In this document: piece by piece, positions 35,314-44,294 of the stretch
Position numbering within the stretch: the first letter of the stretch is position 1
How the letters are laid out: each line of letters opens with the position of its first letter
DNA from: Clostridium sp. CAG:465
Lineage (GTDB): Bacteria > Bacillota > Clostridia > TANB77 > CAG-465
Direction of reading: 5' to 3'
Assembly: GCA_000433755.1 (NCBI GenBank)
Contig: FR891276.1
Location: 1-64,000, forward strand
DNA: 64,000 nucleotides
Translations under genes and position numbers: made by a program
The notes under the pieces: generated by a model
Told to the model about the DNA's origin: nothing
Database searches by the model: none
Seen by the model: only the letters and a program-made list of their open reading frames with translations

Positions 35314-35805
35314 TTATTTTTCAATAAAGCTATTAATTCTATAACTATTTGTATGACATATAGCTATTGCAAGTGCATCTGTTGTATCATCAAGTTTTGG
35401 CATTTTTTCTAATTTAAGAAACTCTTTAACCATATTCTTTACCTGTAGCTTTTCAGCTCTACCATAGCCTACTATTGCAAGTTTTGCCTGAAGAGGAGTA
35501 TATTCGTATATTGGAATATTTTCACTCTCAACAGTATTTAATATAACACCTCTTGCTTCTGCCACCTTTATGGCTGTTTTTGAATTAGTATTAAAATATA
35601 AATCTTCAATTGAAACAGCATCAATTTTATATCTTGAAATTATTCCTCTAAGCTCTAGTTCAATTTTATGAAGTCTTTTTGGAAGTGGAGTATTAGCTTC
35701 TGTTGTTATAGAACCATATTCAATTGCCTTATATTTATTTTTTGTATAGTCAATTACTCCATAACCCACTCTTCCATATCCAGGATCAATTCCTAGTACA
35801 ACCAT
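35314..35805 (-). CDS. ruvC: Holliday junction resolvase RuvC
   Basis: RuvC cuts four-way DNA junctions in recombination repair. The catalytic acidic residues are visible: Asp in GIDPGYGRVGYG (residue 7), Glu in SIEDLYFN (about 67), and Asp residues in LDDTTDALAIAICH near the end (about 138-145). The length of 163 residues is normal. It is separated from ruvA and ruvB, which are not in the window, and lies 17 bases after the debranching-like gene on the same strand. Confidence 0.95.
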   Translation of the reverse strand: MVVLGIDPGYGRVGYGVIDYTKNKYKAIEYGSITTEANTPLPKRLHKIELELRGIISRYKIDAVSIEDLYFNTNSKTAIKVAEARGVILNTVESENIPIYEYTPLQAKLAIVGYGRAEKLQVKNMVKEFLKLEKMPKLDDTTDALAIAICHTNSYRINSFIEK

Positions 35806-35822
35806 TTAAAAATCATCCTTTC

Positions 35823-37646
35823 CTAAAGAAGCATATCATAAAGCCTTATTATCTCTGCATTAGTAAGCAAATCATAAGGTAATGTATCTATTTGATATCC
35901 CTTTTCGCTATATACCTTTTTTACACCGCAATTTAAATATTTGTTTATATCTAAAAATAAATCTTTTACTAAATTAAATGCAATTTTTCTAGAAGCTCGC
36001 GTTACACCATTTTGTCTTAAATTTGCCTTTACAAAATGTGCCATATATTTTGGATAAATAAGTCCTGTATTACGTGAACTATTTTTTGAAAATTCTCTTA
36101 AGCCATATGGAGTATACAGCTCTTTAAAAACAGTATCTAATAGTCGAAATTGTATATCAGATACAATACATGGATATGACAGACTTATAGTATATAGCAT
36201 TTCTATGTTTGCATATATTTCTTTTTCATCCAAATTCTTTTTTAATACTCTTTTTTCTTCATTCCAAAATTCATTATGAATTTTAGTCCTAAAGTACTCT
36301 TCTCTCACAAATATAGCATTTTCTTCCTTACCATCTTTCTTAAGCATATCTTCATATATCTTAAGTGCATTATACATAAGTGCAACGGCTTCTATATTTT
36401 TAAAATATTCATCAAATAATTTATCGCTAAATATAGAATTTACAATATATTTTACAAAACTAAAGAAAACATTGTATAAGTCTTGCTTTTGTATTATTCT
36501 ATTTATACTTTCAATCCACCATAATTTAAGTATCAAAATCTTATATAATGTTTCATACTCAAATTCTTTTTCTTTTCTAATTTTATCAATTGCTTCTATA
36601 TACTTTTTTATTTCAAGAGTTCTTCTAGTAGCCTCTTTAATTTTTCCAAAACTTAAATATTGCCCTTCTACAGCTTTTACACAATTTATTAATATATTTA
36701 AAGTTTTGTTTATATTATCAATATTTACCTTTTCCATACTAAGCATAGAACTACCATAATATGGTAAAGAATCTATCATAAAATTTTCTAGTTTTAATTT
36801 ATCAATTCCATATGAGAGTTCTTTTAATTCTATGTACTCATGTTCAATACTATTTGAAATATTTTCCTTTATAAAGAAGTCTTTTTTAGAAAGTAACTCC
36901 GTATTTATTTTAGAAATATCTCTTTCTTTAGGAAGTACATATATCACTGCTTTTACGTGTTCATCACTTTTAATACATATATCAAAATATCCAGGTACAA
37001 GTAAATCTTCAACATATTCTTTTAAATTTACATTATCTTCCCTAACATGATAAGTAATATTGTTTAAGAAATTTACGTCTTTATTCCATGCAAGTCTATC
37101 AGATTTTAATATTACATCCTCGCCATTTAGTATACTTAAATTTATAACTACTTCATTATTTTCATCTCTTTGGTTGAACTTTAACATACTAGCATTTTTC
37201 ATTATATATATATCCCTATATGTGATAGCTGGGAATACTTTAAATGTCATATCATATTTACTTTTATTGTAAATCTCATATTCTATAGCTAGAATTCCTG
37301 TTTTTTCTTCTAAATACAATTTTTTTGAAAAATATGCTTCATCCATGTCATATTCTACAAAAAAATTTTCTAAATCTACACTTAAAATATATTCATCATT
37401 GCTTTTATCATAGCTCTTTACAGATGATATTATATTATTAATACTGTATTTATTCTCCTTTGTTTCTATTTGTTCAAATAAATTAGATATTATTACTTTT
37501 CCATTTTTTATATATAATCCATTGAATGGTTTTCTTACAGTAAAATCACTATTTAGACATATAGTAGTATTTACTTTATCACTAGTTACAAACGATGATT
37601 TGTGTAAAGAATTAATTTCATTTATTTTTCTTTTGTATTTAAACAT
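35823..37646 (-). CDS. Glycogen-debranching-enzyme-like protein
   Basis: The 607-residue protein resembles the amylo-alpha-1,6-glucosidase group: a beta-rich N-terminal half (about 1-260, with the opening RKPFNGLYIKNGKVIIS) and an all-helical C-terminal half (about 300-607) with LYTPYGLREFSKNS. The usual catalytic-site sequence after that point (an Asp plus a YHNGTVW-type motif) is replaced by a YPKYMAHFVKANLRQNG segment. It may therefore be inactive or act on another substrate. It lies 7 bases after yvcK, so the two are probably co-transcribed. Confidence 0.6.
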   Translation of the reverse strand: MFKYKRKINEINSLHKSSFVTSDKVNTTICLNSDFTVRKPFNGLYIKNGKVIISNLFEQIETKENKYSINNIISSVKSYDKSNDEYILSVDLENFFVEYDMDEAYFSKKLYLEEKTGILAIEYEIYNKSKYDMTFKVFPAITYRDIYIMKNASMLKFNQRDENNEVVINLSILNGEDVILKSDRLAWNKDVNFLNNITYHVREDNVNLKEYVEDLLVPGYFDICIKSDEHVKAVIYVLPKERDISKINTELLSKKDFFIKENISNSIEHEYIELKELSYGIDKLKLENFMIDSLPYYGSSMLSMEKVNIDNINKTLNILINCVKAVEGQYLSFGKIKEATRRTLEIKKYIEAIDKIRKEKEFEYETLYKILILKLWWIESINRIIQKQDLYNVFFSFVKYIVNSIFSDKLFDEYFKNIEAVALMYNALKIYEDMLKKDGKEENAIFVREEYFRTKIHNEFWNEEKRVLKKNLDEKEIYANIEMLYTISLSYPCIVSDIQFRLLDTVFKELYTPYGLREFSKNSSRNTGLIYPKYMAHFVKANLRQNGVTRASRKIAFNLVKDLFLDINKYLNCGVKKVYSEKGYQIDTLPYDLLTNAEIIRLYDMLL

Positions 37647-37653
37647 TTAAATG

Positions 37654-39120
37654 TTATCCTTTCTTCATTGTTTTCTTTATTTTTTCCATTGTAGCTTTTG
37701 TATGTGCTGCAATTTTTTCTTCTTTAATTTTTTCTTTCTTTTCATTCTTAATATTTTTATGAGAATTACTAGAATTATGTTTCGTATTTAAATTAGTAGA
37801 GCTTTTCTTTAATTTCTTTTCGCTTTTCATATGTTTCTTCTTAACTTTTACAATGTTTAAATCTCCTGTTCTTCTTGATTTTGCAAGACGGATTATTATT
37901 TCAGACAATCTTTTAGTATCATGAATAATTCCTGATTTAGTTGCAAGTACCAAATCTTCTCTAATAACAGAAATAGCTCTATTTTGAATATTTTCAAGAT
38001 CAATTTTAACTGGTGTTGATTCCTCTTGGTTGAAGTCCTTAATCATTTCTTCTGTTATTTCACCATTATTTACTATTGCATAATCAATTACATGTTTTCC
38101 AAGATATCTTTCAACTTCATTTATATATCTTGCTAATGTATATCCATCAGTTTGACCTGGTTGATTCATAATATTAGATATGTATACTTTTTTAGCTTTT
38201 GATTTAACAATTGCCTTGGCAACGTCATCAATAAGGAAATTTGAAACAACTGATGTATAAAGAGCTCCTGGTCCTATTACAATAACATTTGCATCTTTTA
38301 TTGCGTCTATAACTTCTGGTATAGGTGTTATACTTCCTTCTTTTAAGAAAATTTGCTTAATTGGAGATTTCATTTTGCTTACTCTTTCAATAATATTTTC
38401 TTTTCCAACAACAACTTCTCCATTTTCAAGTCCAGCACATAAAACAATTTCATTTGTAGTTACAGGATAAATATTTCCTTGCATATCAAATATTTCAGAT
38501 AATTTTTCTACTGCCTTTGGAAAACTTCCTGTTATTTTTATTAAAGATGAAATAATCATATTTCCAACAGATTGCCCTGATACTAAATCTTCTTTGTACG
38601 TAAGTAACTTGTCCATGTCAGATTCGTTAGTAGAAAGAGCAGCTAAGCATTTACGTATATCTCCTGGTGTTAATTTTTCTACGTCACTCATAGCTGTAGT
38701 AAGTGATGCATCATCATCTGATACATTTACAATAGCGGTTATATTTGCTGTATATTCTTTCAATCCTTTAAGTAGTATAGGCAGCCCACTTCCACCACCT
38801 ACTACTACAACTTTTGCACCTTTTTTTAATCTTGGATCTGAATATAGCAATTTCTTAACTCTTATACTTTTATTTTTTTTACCAATATTTTTAAGTGAAA
38901 CATATAATATATTTTTTTGTGCAAGTATAAAAGAAAAAATTATACCAAATATAGAAAGTGTAATTAAAAATATATATGCAATTAAAGTCATCTTATTTAA
39001 ATCTAAGATATTAGTTAAAGATATTACACAAAAAATTAATACAGCAATTGATAATATTTGAAGTCCTATATATCTTTTTACTCTTGTTCCTGGTTTAAAC
39101 CATTCTAAAATTTCTTTCAT
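37654..39120 (-). CDS. yvcK: YvcK family protein (CofD-like), membrane-anchored
   Basis: YvcK is needed for cell shape and wall synthesis on gluconeogenic carbon in Bacillus and is phosphorylated by PrkC there. Residues about 17-70 form two membrane helices. The CofD-like domain covers about 100-440 (VVVVGGGSGLPILLKGLKEY, VSDDDASLTTAMSDV, LTPGDIRKCLAAL, VIGPGALYTSVVSNFLI). A lysine-rich tail of about 45 residues ends the protein. The two membrane helices and basic tail make 488 residues, much longer than the Bacillus protein (about 320). It starts directly after the murB stop. The common neighbours rapZ and whiA are absent. Confidence 0.9.
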   Translation of the reverse strand: MKEILEWFKPGTRVKRYIGLQILSIAVLIFCVISLTNILDLNKMTLIAYIFLITLSIFGIIFSFILAQKNILYVSLKNIGKKNKSIRVKKLLYSDPRLKKGAKVVVVGGGSGLPILLKGLKEYTANITAIVNVSDDDASLTTAMSDVEKLTPGDIRKCLAALSTNESDMDKLLTYKEDLVSGQSVGNMIISSLIKITGSFPKAVEKLSEIFDMQGNIYPVTTNEIVLCAGLENGEVVVGKENIIERVSKMKSPIKQIFLKEGSITPIPEVIDAIKDANVIVIGPGALYTSVVSNFLIDDVAKAIVKSKAKKVYISNIMNQPGQTDGYTLARYINEVERYLGKHVIDYAIVNNGEITEEMIKDFNQEESTPVKIDLENIQNRAISVIREDLVLATKSGIIHDTKRLSEIIIRLAKSRRTGDLNIVKVKKKHMKSEKKLKKSSTNLNTKHNSSNSHKNIKNEKKEKIKEEKIAAHTKATMEKIKKTMKKG

Positions 39121-40032
39121 TTATTTATCTCCTCCGATTATTATTACCTCTGGTGTTAATTTTACATTAAATTTGTTGTACACCGTAGTTTGCACATATC
39201 CAATCAAATCCAAAACATCTTTACATGTTGCATTGTCTACATTTACAATAAAGCCTGTATGCTTTGTTGATACTTGTGCTCCTCCAATTTTATACCCTCT
39301 AAGTCCAGCATCATCTACAAGTTTTCCAACAAAGTATCCTTCTGGTCTTTTAAATACGCTTCCAAAGTTAGGATACTCAAGTGGCTGTTTGGCTTTCCTT
39401 GCAAGTGAATTTTCTTTCATTTTATTTTCGATTTCATCGATATTTCCTCTTTCTAATTTAAATTTTGCACTTAAAATAACATAATTTGGATTTATGGTAA
39501 AAATACTTTTTCTATATCCAAATGAACAATCTTTGTTTTTTATAGTTTTTATTTCTTCTTTTTCATCCATATATGTTACTTCATATAAAATGTCACTTAT
39601 TTGCGAACCATAGGCTCCAGCATTCATTTTTACTCCTCCACCTATAGTTCCTGGTATTCCACATGCAAATTCTAAACCTTTAAGACTATTTTTTTTAGCA
39701 AGTTGTGAAAGTGCTGGCATTGTTGCACCTGCATATGCTAAAATATATTCCCCATCAAGCTCAATTTTACTAAATCTATGTCCAAGTTTTATAACTACTC
39801 CATGTATTCCTTCATCCTTTACAAGTAAGTTGCTCCCATTTCCAATTACAAAAAAAGTAATGTTTTCATTTTTACAAAAATCTATAACTTCTTTTATCTT
39901 TGAAATTTCATCAGGAAACACAATACAATCACATGGGCCTCCTACTCTCATAGTTGTATATTTAGACATTTTTTCATTGTACTTTACCTTATCTTTTCCA
40001 ACAATTTCTTCTAGTTTATCATATTTATTCAT
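39121..40032 (-). CDS. murB: UDP-N-acetylenolpyruvoylglucosamine reductase
   Basis: MurB is an FAD enzyme that makes UDP-MurNAc in the cytoplasm. The FAD-binding part shows MRVGGPCDCIV and NGSNLLVKDEGIHGVVI, then EFACGIPGTIGGGVKMNAGAYG. The proton-donor Ser region appears as PNFGSVFKRPEG, and the type-II C-terminal domain ends GFIVNVDNATCKDVLDLI. At 303 residues it matches type IIa enzymes. It is the first gene of a murB-yvcK-(debranching-like)-ruvC string and is 37 bases after the ftsY stop. Confidence 0.95.
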   Translation of the reverse strand: MNKYDKLEEIVGKDKVKYNEKMSKYTTMRVGGPCDCIVFPDEISKIKEVIDFCKNENITFFVIGNGSNLLVKDEGIHGVVIKLGHRFSKIELDGEYILAYAGATMPALSQLAKKNSLKGLEFACGIPGTIGGGVKMNAGAYGSQISDILYEVTYMDEKEEIKTIKNKDCSFGYRKSIFTINPNYVILSAKFKLERGNIDEIENKMKENSLARKAKQPLEYPNFGSVFKRPEGYFVGKLVDDAGLRGYKIGGAQVSTKHTGFIVNVDNATCKDVLDLIGYVQTTVYNKFNVKLTPEVIIIGGDK

Positions 40033-40069
40033 TTATTAATATCAACTCCTATAATTTACTATATGCAAA

Positions 40070-40972
40070 TTATATTATAGCTTCTACAAAATCTTCAATG
40101 TTAAATTTTTCTATATCATCAACAGTCTCTCCAGTTCCAACATAAAGTATTGGAATGTTAAGTTCTGATACAATACTAAATACAACTCCACCTTTTGCTG
40201 TAGAATCTAATTTTGTAAGAATAATACCATTTACATTTGTACTCTTAAAGAAACTCTTAATTTGACTTACTCCATTTCCACCAGTTGTTGCATCTAATAC
40301 CATTATAACATTTTTAGTTATATCAGGTAAGTTTTTAGTTAATACTCTATTCATTTTTTCAAGCTCGTCCATTAAATTTTTCTTGTTATGGAGCCTTCCA
40401 GCAGTATCACAAATTAAAATATCATAGTTTCCTTCTTTAAATTTCTTGGTTGCATCATATATAACTGAAGCAGGTTCTGCATTTTCCTCCCCCATATATA
40501 TATCAATTCCTATTCGTTTTGCCCATACGTCTAATTGTTCGACTGCTCCAGCTCTAAATGTATCAGCTGCAACAAGTAATACTTTTTTTCCTTCTTTTTT
40601 TAATAAATTAGAAAGCTTTGCAATCGATGTAGTTTTACCGACACCGTTTACACCAACTACCATTATTACTTGTTTTTCATTATTATCCAAAATATTTGTA
40701 TTATTAGATACAGCTAAAATATTTTTCATTTCTTGTTTTAATAATTTCTTTATTGCATCTTCACTTTTATCTACCTGTTTTTTTAGATTATCTCTTACAT
40801 TATTACAGATTTTCATACTAGTTTCTACCCCTATATCAGATAAAATAAGGGTTTCTTCTAAATCATCCATAATCTCATCTATATCTTTATTATTAGCAAA
40901 TACATTACTAATTTTAATATCTATTGCATCTTTGGTTTTTTTTAGATTTTCTTTTAATTTTGAAAAAAACAT
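40070..40972 (-). CDS. ftsY: Signal recognition particle receptor FtsY
   Basis: FtsY docks ribosome-bound SRP at the membrane. After a helical N domain (about 1-85) the GTPase domain shows VGVNGVGKTT (106-115), ADTFRAGAVEQL, DTAGRLHNKKNLMDEL, TKLDSTAKGG and the closing VGTGETVDDIEKF. The acidic A domain found in Escherichia coli is absent, giving 300 residues, as in many Firmicutes. GGAGG lies upstream of the ATG. A TATAAT sequence lies about 30 bases upstream and a strong hairpin isolates it from upstream transcription. The scpB/smc/rnc neighbours are absent. Confidence 0.95.
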   Translation of the reverse strand: MFFSKLKENLKKTKDAIDIKISNVFANNKDIDEIMDDLEETLILSDIGVETSMKICNNVRDNLKKQVDKSEDAIKKLLKQEMKNILAVSNNTNILDNNEKQVIMVVGVNGVGKTTSIAKLSNLLKKEGKKVLLVAADTFRAGAVEQLDVWAKRIGIDIYMGEENAEPASVIYDATKKFKEGNYDILICDTAGRLHNKKNLMDELEKMNRVLTKNLPDITKNVIMVLDATTGGNGVSQIKSFFKSTNVNGIILTKLDSTAKGGVVFSIVSELNIPILYVGTGETVDDIEKFNIEDFVEAII

Positions 40973-41040
40973 AGTGCCTCCTTTTATACATATAAATTAT
41001 ATCATATTTTGCTTTTTTTTCAACATTATTGCTTAAAAAG

Positions 41041-41072
41041 AAAAAATAACTTGTTTTAATTAAAACAAGTTA
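41041..41072 (-). terminator. Minus-strand terminator upstream of ftsY
   Basis: TAACTTGTTTTAATTAAAACAAGTTA (given as two 13-base arms) is a perfect palindrome at 41047-41072, followed on the minus strand by TTTTTTCTTTTT. It would stop transcription arriving from the right before it reaches ftsY. Confidence 0.7.
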
Positions 41073-41191
41073 CTTTATATAAATTAAATTTCAATTACAC
41101 CACCTATTTTGTATATACTAAATATGAAAAAAATAATTCCTATTTTTGCATTTCTAATATTCATTTTATATATTTACATTTAAGCATAAAT

Positions 41192-41220
41192 TTGACATAA
41201 TTTCAAAAATATGCTATACT
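41192..41220 (+). promoter_or_regulatory. Near-perfect sigma-A promoter in front of a broken gene
   Basis: TTGACA (41192-41197) and TATACT (41215-41220) are 17 bp apart. The AGGAGG at 41265-41270 and the ATG at 41281 follow. The only intact gene it could now serve is the one at 41568. Confidence 0.7.
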
Positions 41221-41280
41221 ATTTGAACAAATTTCTTTATATAAAAATATAATTATACTTTTTTAGGAGGATTAATTTTA

Positions 41281-41519
41281 ATGGAAAACTCTAGAATTTT
41301 TTTGATTTAAATGATGATGGATTTTAAACAACATTCCACAATAAAATGGAAGGAAAAATAAGATTTATAATGAAAAAATGTATTGGTGAAATATTGCCTA
41401 AGCACTTAAAAAATATATATGATATTAATATATGGTATAACTTTAATATAAATTATGAAGTTCTATCTAAGGCACAGCTTACGCCTTTACAATATAACGT
41501 TTTAATTTTATTTTTTTAA
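41281..41519 (+). pseudogene. Decayed plus-strand gene
   Basis: A strong promoter and AGGAGG site lead to an ATG at 41281 whose frame stops after nine codons (MENSRIFLI). One base out of frame at the T-run near 41299, the reading continues DLNDDGF before another stop; from 41347 the same frame stays open for about 57 codons to 41519 (beginning MEGKIRFIMKKCIGEILP, ending LTPLQYN and hydrophobic residues). This pattern fits a small gene broken by a frameshift and a stop. No family is recognised. Sequencing error in the homopolymer could explain one lesion but not both. Confidence 0.45.
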
Positions 41520-41567
41520 CATAAAAAACAATACAAAAATATCTTTATATCAAAGGAGTCAAAAACT

Positions 41568-42080
41568 ATGGATAACATTACTACAAAACCAAAACTTAAC
41601 ATCACAATATCAAATACTCATATTCTTACTGGTGTTACAAAAGAAAACTTCGATAAATTTTATGAATCAGTTGCAAATAATTTGGACAAAGAAGGACTAA
41701 GAACTTTTCATATTATTATTGAAGGTAAAACAAATATTGCTAAGATGCTCCATATCAGGAACTATGAAATTGTGAGAAAGGCTATTAACGATGTATTGCA
41801 AAGTGATTTCTTGGTCACTGATACTAAGCCAGAAAATGAAGTTGTTAAGCTGCCTGAACAGCTCCCACAGACTGAGGTTGAAAAAAATGGTACAACTCTT
41901 GAAGAGTCAAAAGACTTAACGCCAAAATTTCTCTATATTTTAACTCATAAAGTTAAAATAAAAAAGAAAACGCTCTCAGCTCTTTGTGAGTACTACGATT
42001 CTGGCGACATTTATATAGTTGACAAAATACTTGATAAGATAATTTCCAAGCACCAAAATAAAAATGTAAGTAAAAAATAA
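41568..42080 (+). CDS. Hypothetical protein, 170 aa
   Basis: An AAAGGAG site precedes the ATG and a GC-rich terminator follows. The protein is soluble and in two parts: residues 1-85 of mixed strands and helices, then a Pro/Glu-rich linker (about 88-115) and a lysine-rich helical C-terminal part (about 118-170). No motif is recognised. It lies downstream of the decayed gene at 41281 and may depend on that gene's promoter, which could explain why the promoter has been kept. Confidence 0.7.
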   Translation: MDNITTKPKLNITISNTHILTGVTKENFDKFYESVANNLDKEGLRTFHIIIEGKTNIAKMLHIRNYEIVRKAINDVLQSDFLVTDTKPENEVVKLPEQLPQTEVEKNGTTLEESKDLTPKFLYILTHKVKIKKKTLSALCEYYDSGDIYIVDKILDKIISKHQNKNVSKK

Positions 42081-42090
42081 TATTTAACTT

Positions 42091-42124
42091 AAAAACCCCT
42101 ATTCAAAATTTGATAGGGGTTTTA
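42091..42124. terminator. Terminator of the 41568 gene
   Basis: AAAACCCCTAT and ATAGGGGTTTT form an 11-bp stem with a 10-base loop directly after the gene, and the T-rich right arm suits plus-strand termination. Confidence 0.88.
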
Positions 42125-42224
42125 TTTATCATTTGATAAAGGAAAAAATTACATTAGAATAAATGCATCTATAAATAAATTGATTTTACTTTTGTTCCAC
42201 TCTAAGCAATGTACTAATCATCCT

Positions 42225-43058
42225 TTATTCCTCTTCACTATATTTTATAGTATTTGAAAACGCAAGTATTGAATCAAATATAACTGGAAGTAGCCAAAGA
42301 CCAAATCCAAATGCTGTTTTCTTTCCAAAGTTCTTAGATAATTCAAATCTTGATACAATTTTTATTACAGCAAGTATTATCCATCCTATTATTGGTAGCA
42401 AAACAAAAAGAATAACCCATGGACTTATACTACATATCTTAAAATATACTACATCCCTATATATTGGAATAATTGCTGCAAATCCATGTTTTCCTGCTTT
42501 TGTAAATATAATCCACCTTAAAATTATAGAATATACTAATAAAATTCCTAATATAGCAACTGTAGTCTTAAAAATTTTATTAGCAAGCAAAAGTTTAATA
42601 CCAATAGAAATTTTTTCTTCTGTACTTAAACTTTTTGCTACATCTGATACAACTTCACTTGTGGTATATCCCTCATCTAATTTTTTCTTTACATCGTCAA
42701 TTTTTATATCTTCTTTTAAAATTTTAGTAACTTTCTCTGGTTCCATATTTCTTAACACTTCTGTTCCAGCAGATATAGCTTCGCTACTTATTCCTTTTTT
42801 CTCTAAAACATCTTTATTTTCTTCTATCATATCTGCAATTTCATCATTTGAATATTCTTTAGTTAATTCCTCATACTCTGTTACTAATTTTGTAACATCA
42901 ATATCTCCATTCTCATCGCCTAACATTTCCTTTGCTTTTTTAGTTATCTCTGATGAATTCATATTTTGACTTGCATATATACCATTAAAATTAAAACAAA
43001 TTCCTATGCAAAAAATAAATAATAACACCAAACCATATGTCTTCATTTTAGTTTTCAT
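42225..43058 (-). CDS. DUF5684-type membrane protein with signal peptide
   Basis: A signal peptide (about 8-28) is followed by a charged helical region (about 35-145) that should lie outside, then four or five membrane segments (about 160-270). The membrane part has the DUF5684-like pattern KAGKHGFAAIIPIYRDVVYF, a PWVILFVLLPIIGWIILAVI span and a final GLWLLPVIFDSILAF. Its function is unknown. AAGGAG precedes the ATG. It is a single gene divergent from the aspartate kinase. Confidence 0.75.
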   Translation of the reverse strand: MKTKMKTYGLVLLFIFCIGICFNFNGIYASQNMNSSEITKKAKEMLGDENGDIDVTKLVTEYEELTKEYSNDEIADMIEENKDVLEKKGISSEAISAGTEVLRNMEPEKVTKILKEDIKIDDVKKKLDEGYTTSEVVSDVAKSLSTEEKISIGIKLLLANKIFKTTVAILGILLVYSIILRWIIFTKAGKHGFAAIIPIYRDVVYFKICSISPWVILFVLLPIIGWIILAVIKIVSRFELSKNFGKKTAFGFGLWLLPVIFDSILAFSNTIKYSEEE

Positions 43059-43180
43059 ATGTCATCTCTCCTTCTCATATTATTTATATTATATACTAAC
43101 TATATTATTAAATCAATCATTCTGTATAATTTCACAAAAATTATTATTTTACATAGACTATCATAGGATGGTGAAAATCT

Positions 43181-44209
43181 ATGAATATTATTGTTCAAAA
43201 ATATGGTGGCACCTCTGTAGAAAACAAAGAAAAATTGAAAAGAATATGTAACAGAATAATTCAATATAAAGAAAAAAATAACAAAATGGTAATAGTTGTA
43301 TCTGCAATGGGAAAAGAGACAGATCATTTAATACAAAAAGCTAAAAATTATTCTAAAGAACCTAGTAAAAGAGAACTTGATTTATTACTTTCAACAGGTG
43401 AATTACAAACAGTAGCATTGCTTTCAATGATGTTAAATGAAAGAGGTCATAAATGCGTTGGCCTTACTGGCGCTCAAGCAGGAATATTATCTGATTCTAC
43501 ATATGGTAATGCAACAATAAAATCAGTATATACTAATAACATACTAAACTATTTAAATGAAGACTATATTGTTGTAGTTGCAGGATTTCAGGCTTCAGAT
43601 AGATTTGGAAATGTGACAACTCTAGGACGTGGTGGAAGTGACCTTAGTGCCGTAGCTATTGCCTCTGCCTTAAATGCAAAAAAATGTGAAATATATAGCG
43701 ATATAGATGGTGTATTTTCTGCAGATCCAAAAATAATTACAAGAGCAAAACTACTAAAAAAAATATCATATAACGAAATGCTTGAAGCTGCTTCAGCAGG
43801 TGCAAAAGTATTACATAATCGTTCTGTACATATGGGAAAGAAAAACTCTATGCCTATATATGTAAAAAATTCTGGAAATAACTCTAAAGGAACAATCGTA
43901 ACAAATACTAGCTCTCATAAAAGTAGAGACTCATTTTCAAAGGAAGAAGATTTCGAAAATTATAAAGTAAAATTTATCACAAAAAAAGATGACATATCTA
44001 AAATATCAATAATTGGCGATATGGTTATGACAAATAAGGATACTGTACATAAAATATTTGATCTAGCTTCAAAAGAAAATATCACAATCTATATGATAAC
44101 ATTTAGCGAATTATCTTTAAACCTTATAGTTGATAAAAAAGTAGCTGAAAATTTTATAAAAAAGCTGCATTACGAACTAATAGAAAAAGAAAATGATAAT
44201 ATAAAATAA
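43181..44209 (+). CDS. Aspartate kinase with a single ACT domain
   Basis: The enzyme makes aspartyl phosphate, the first step to lysine, threonine, methionine and diaminopimelate, and so feeds both wall and dipicolinate synthesis. The kinase domain (about 1-245) shows KYGGTSVEN, VVVAGFQASD, TTLGRGGSDLSAVAIA and EIYSDIDGVFSADP. Family members of about 400 residues have two ACT domains; here only the second type remains (about 270-335: KISIIGDMV, ENITIYMITFSELSLNLIVD), giving 342 residues. Loss of the first ACT, which usually binds the feedback amino acid, suggests altered or no feedback control. A bidirectional terminator follows. Confidence 0.9.
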   Translation: MNIIVQKYGGTSVENKEKLKRICNRIIQYKEKNNKMVIVVSAMGKETDHLIQKAKNYSKEPSKRELDLLLSTGELQTVALLSMMLNERGHKCVGLTGAQAGILSDSTYGNATIKSVYTNNILNYLNEDYIVVVAGFQASDRFGNVTTLGRGGSDLSAVAIASALNAKKCEIYSDIDGVFSADPKIITRAKLLKKISYNEMLEAASAGAKVLHNRSVHMGKKNSMPIYVKNSGNNSKGTIVTNTSSHKSRDSFSKEEDFENYKVKFITKKDDISKISIIGDMVMTNKDTVHKIFDLASKENITIYMITFSELSLNLIVDKKVAENFIKKLHYELIEKENDNIK

Positions 44210-44211
44210 CA

Positions 44212-44252
44212 AAAATAGTGAAAAGGAATATCATTTTCCAATTCACTATTTT
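44212..44252. terminator. Bidirectional terminator after the aspartate kinase
   Basis: AAAATAGTGAA and TTCACTATTTT form an 11-bp outer stem, with GGAA/TTCC pairing inside, between the convergent stops at 44209 and 44295. Confidence 0.88.
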
Positions 44253-44294
44253 AAAATTATATAAAAATTTTTATTATATATATATTTAATAAAT

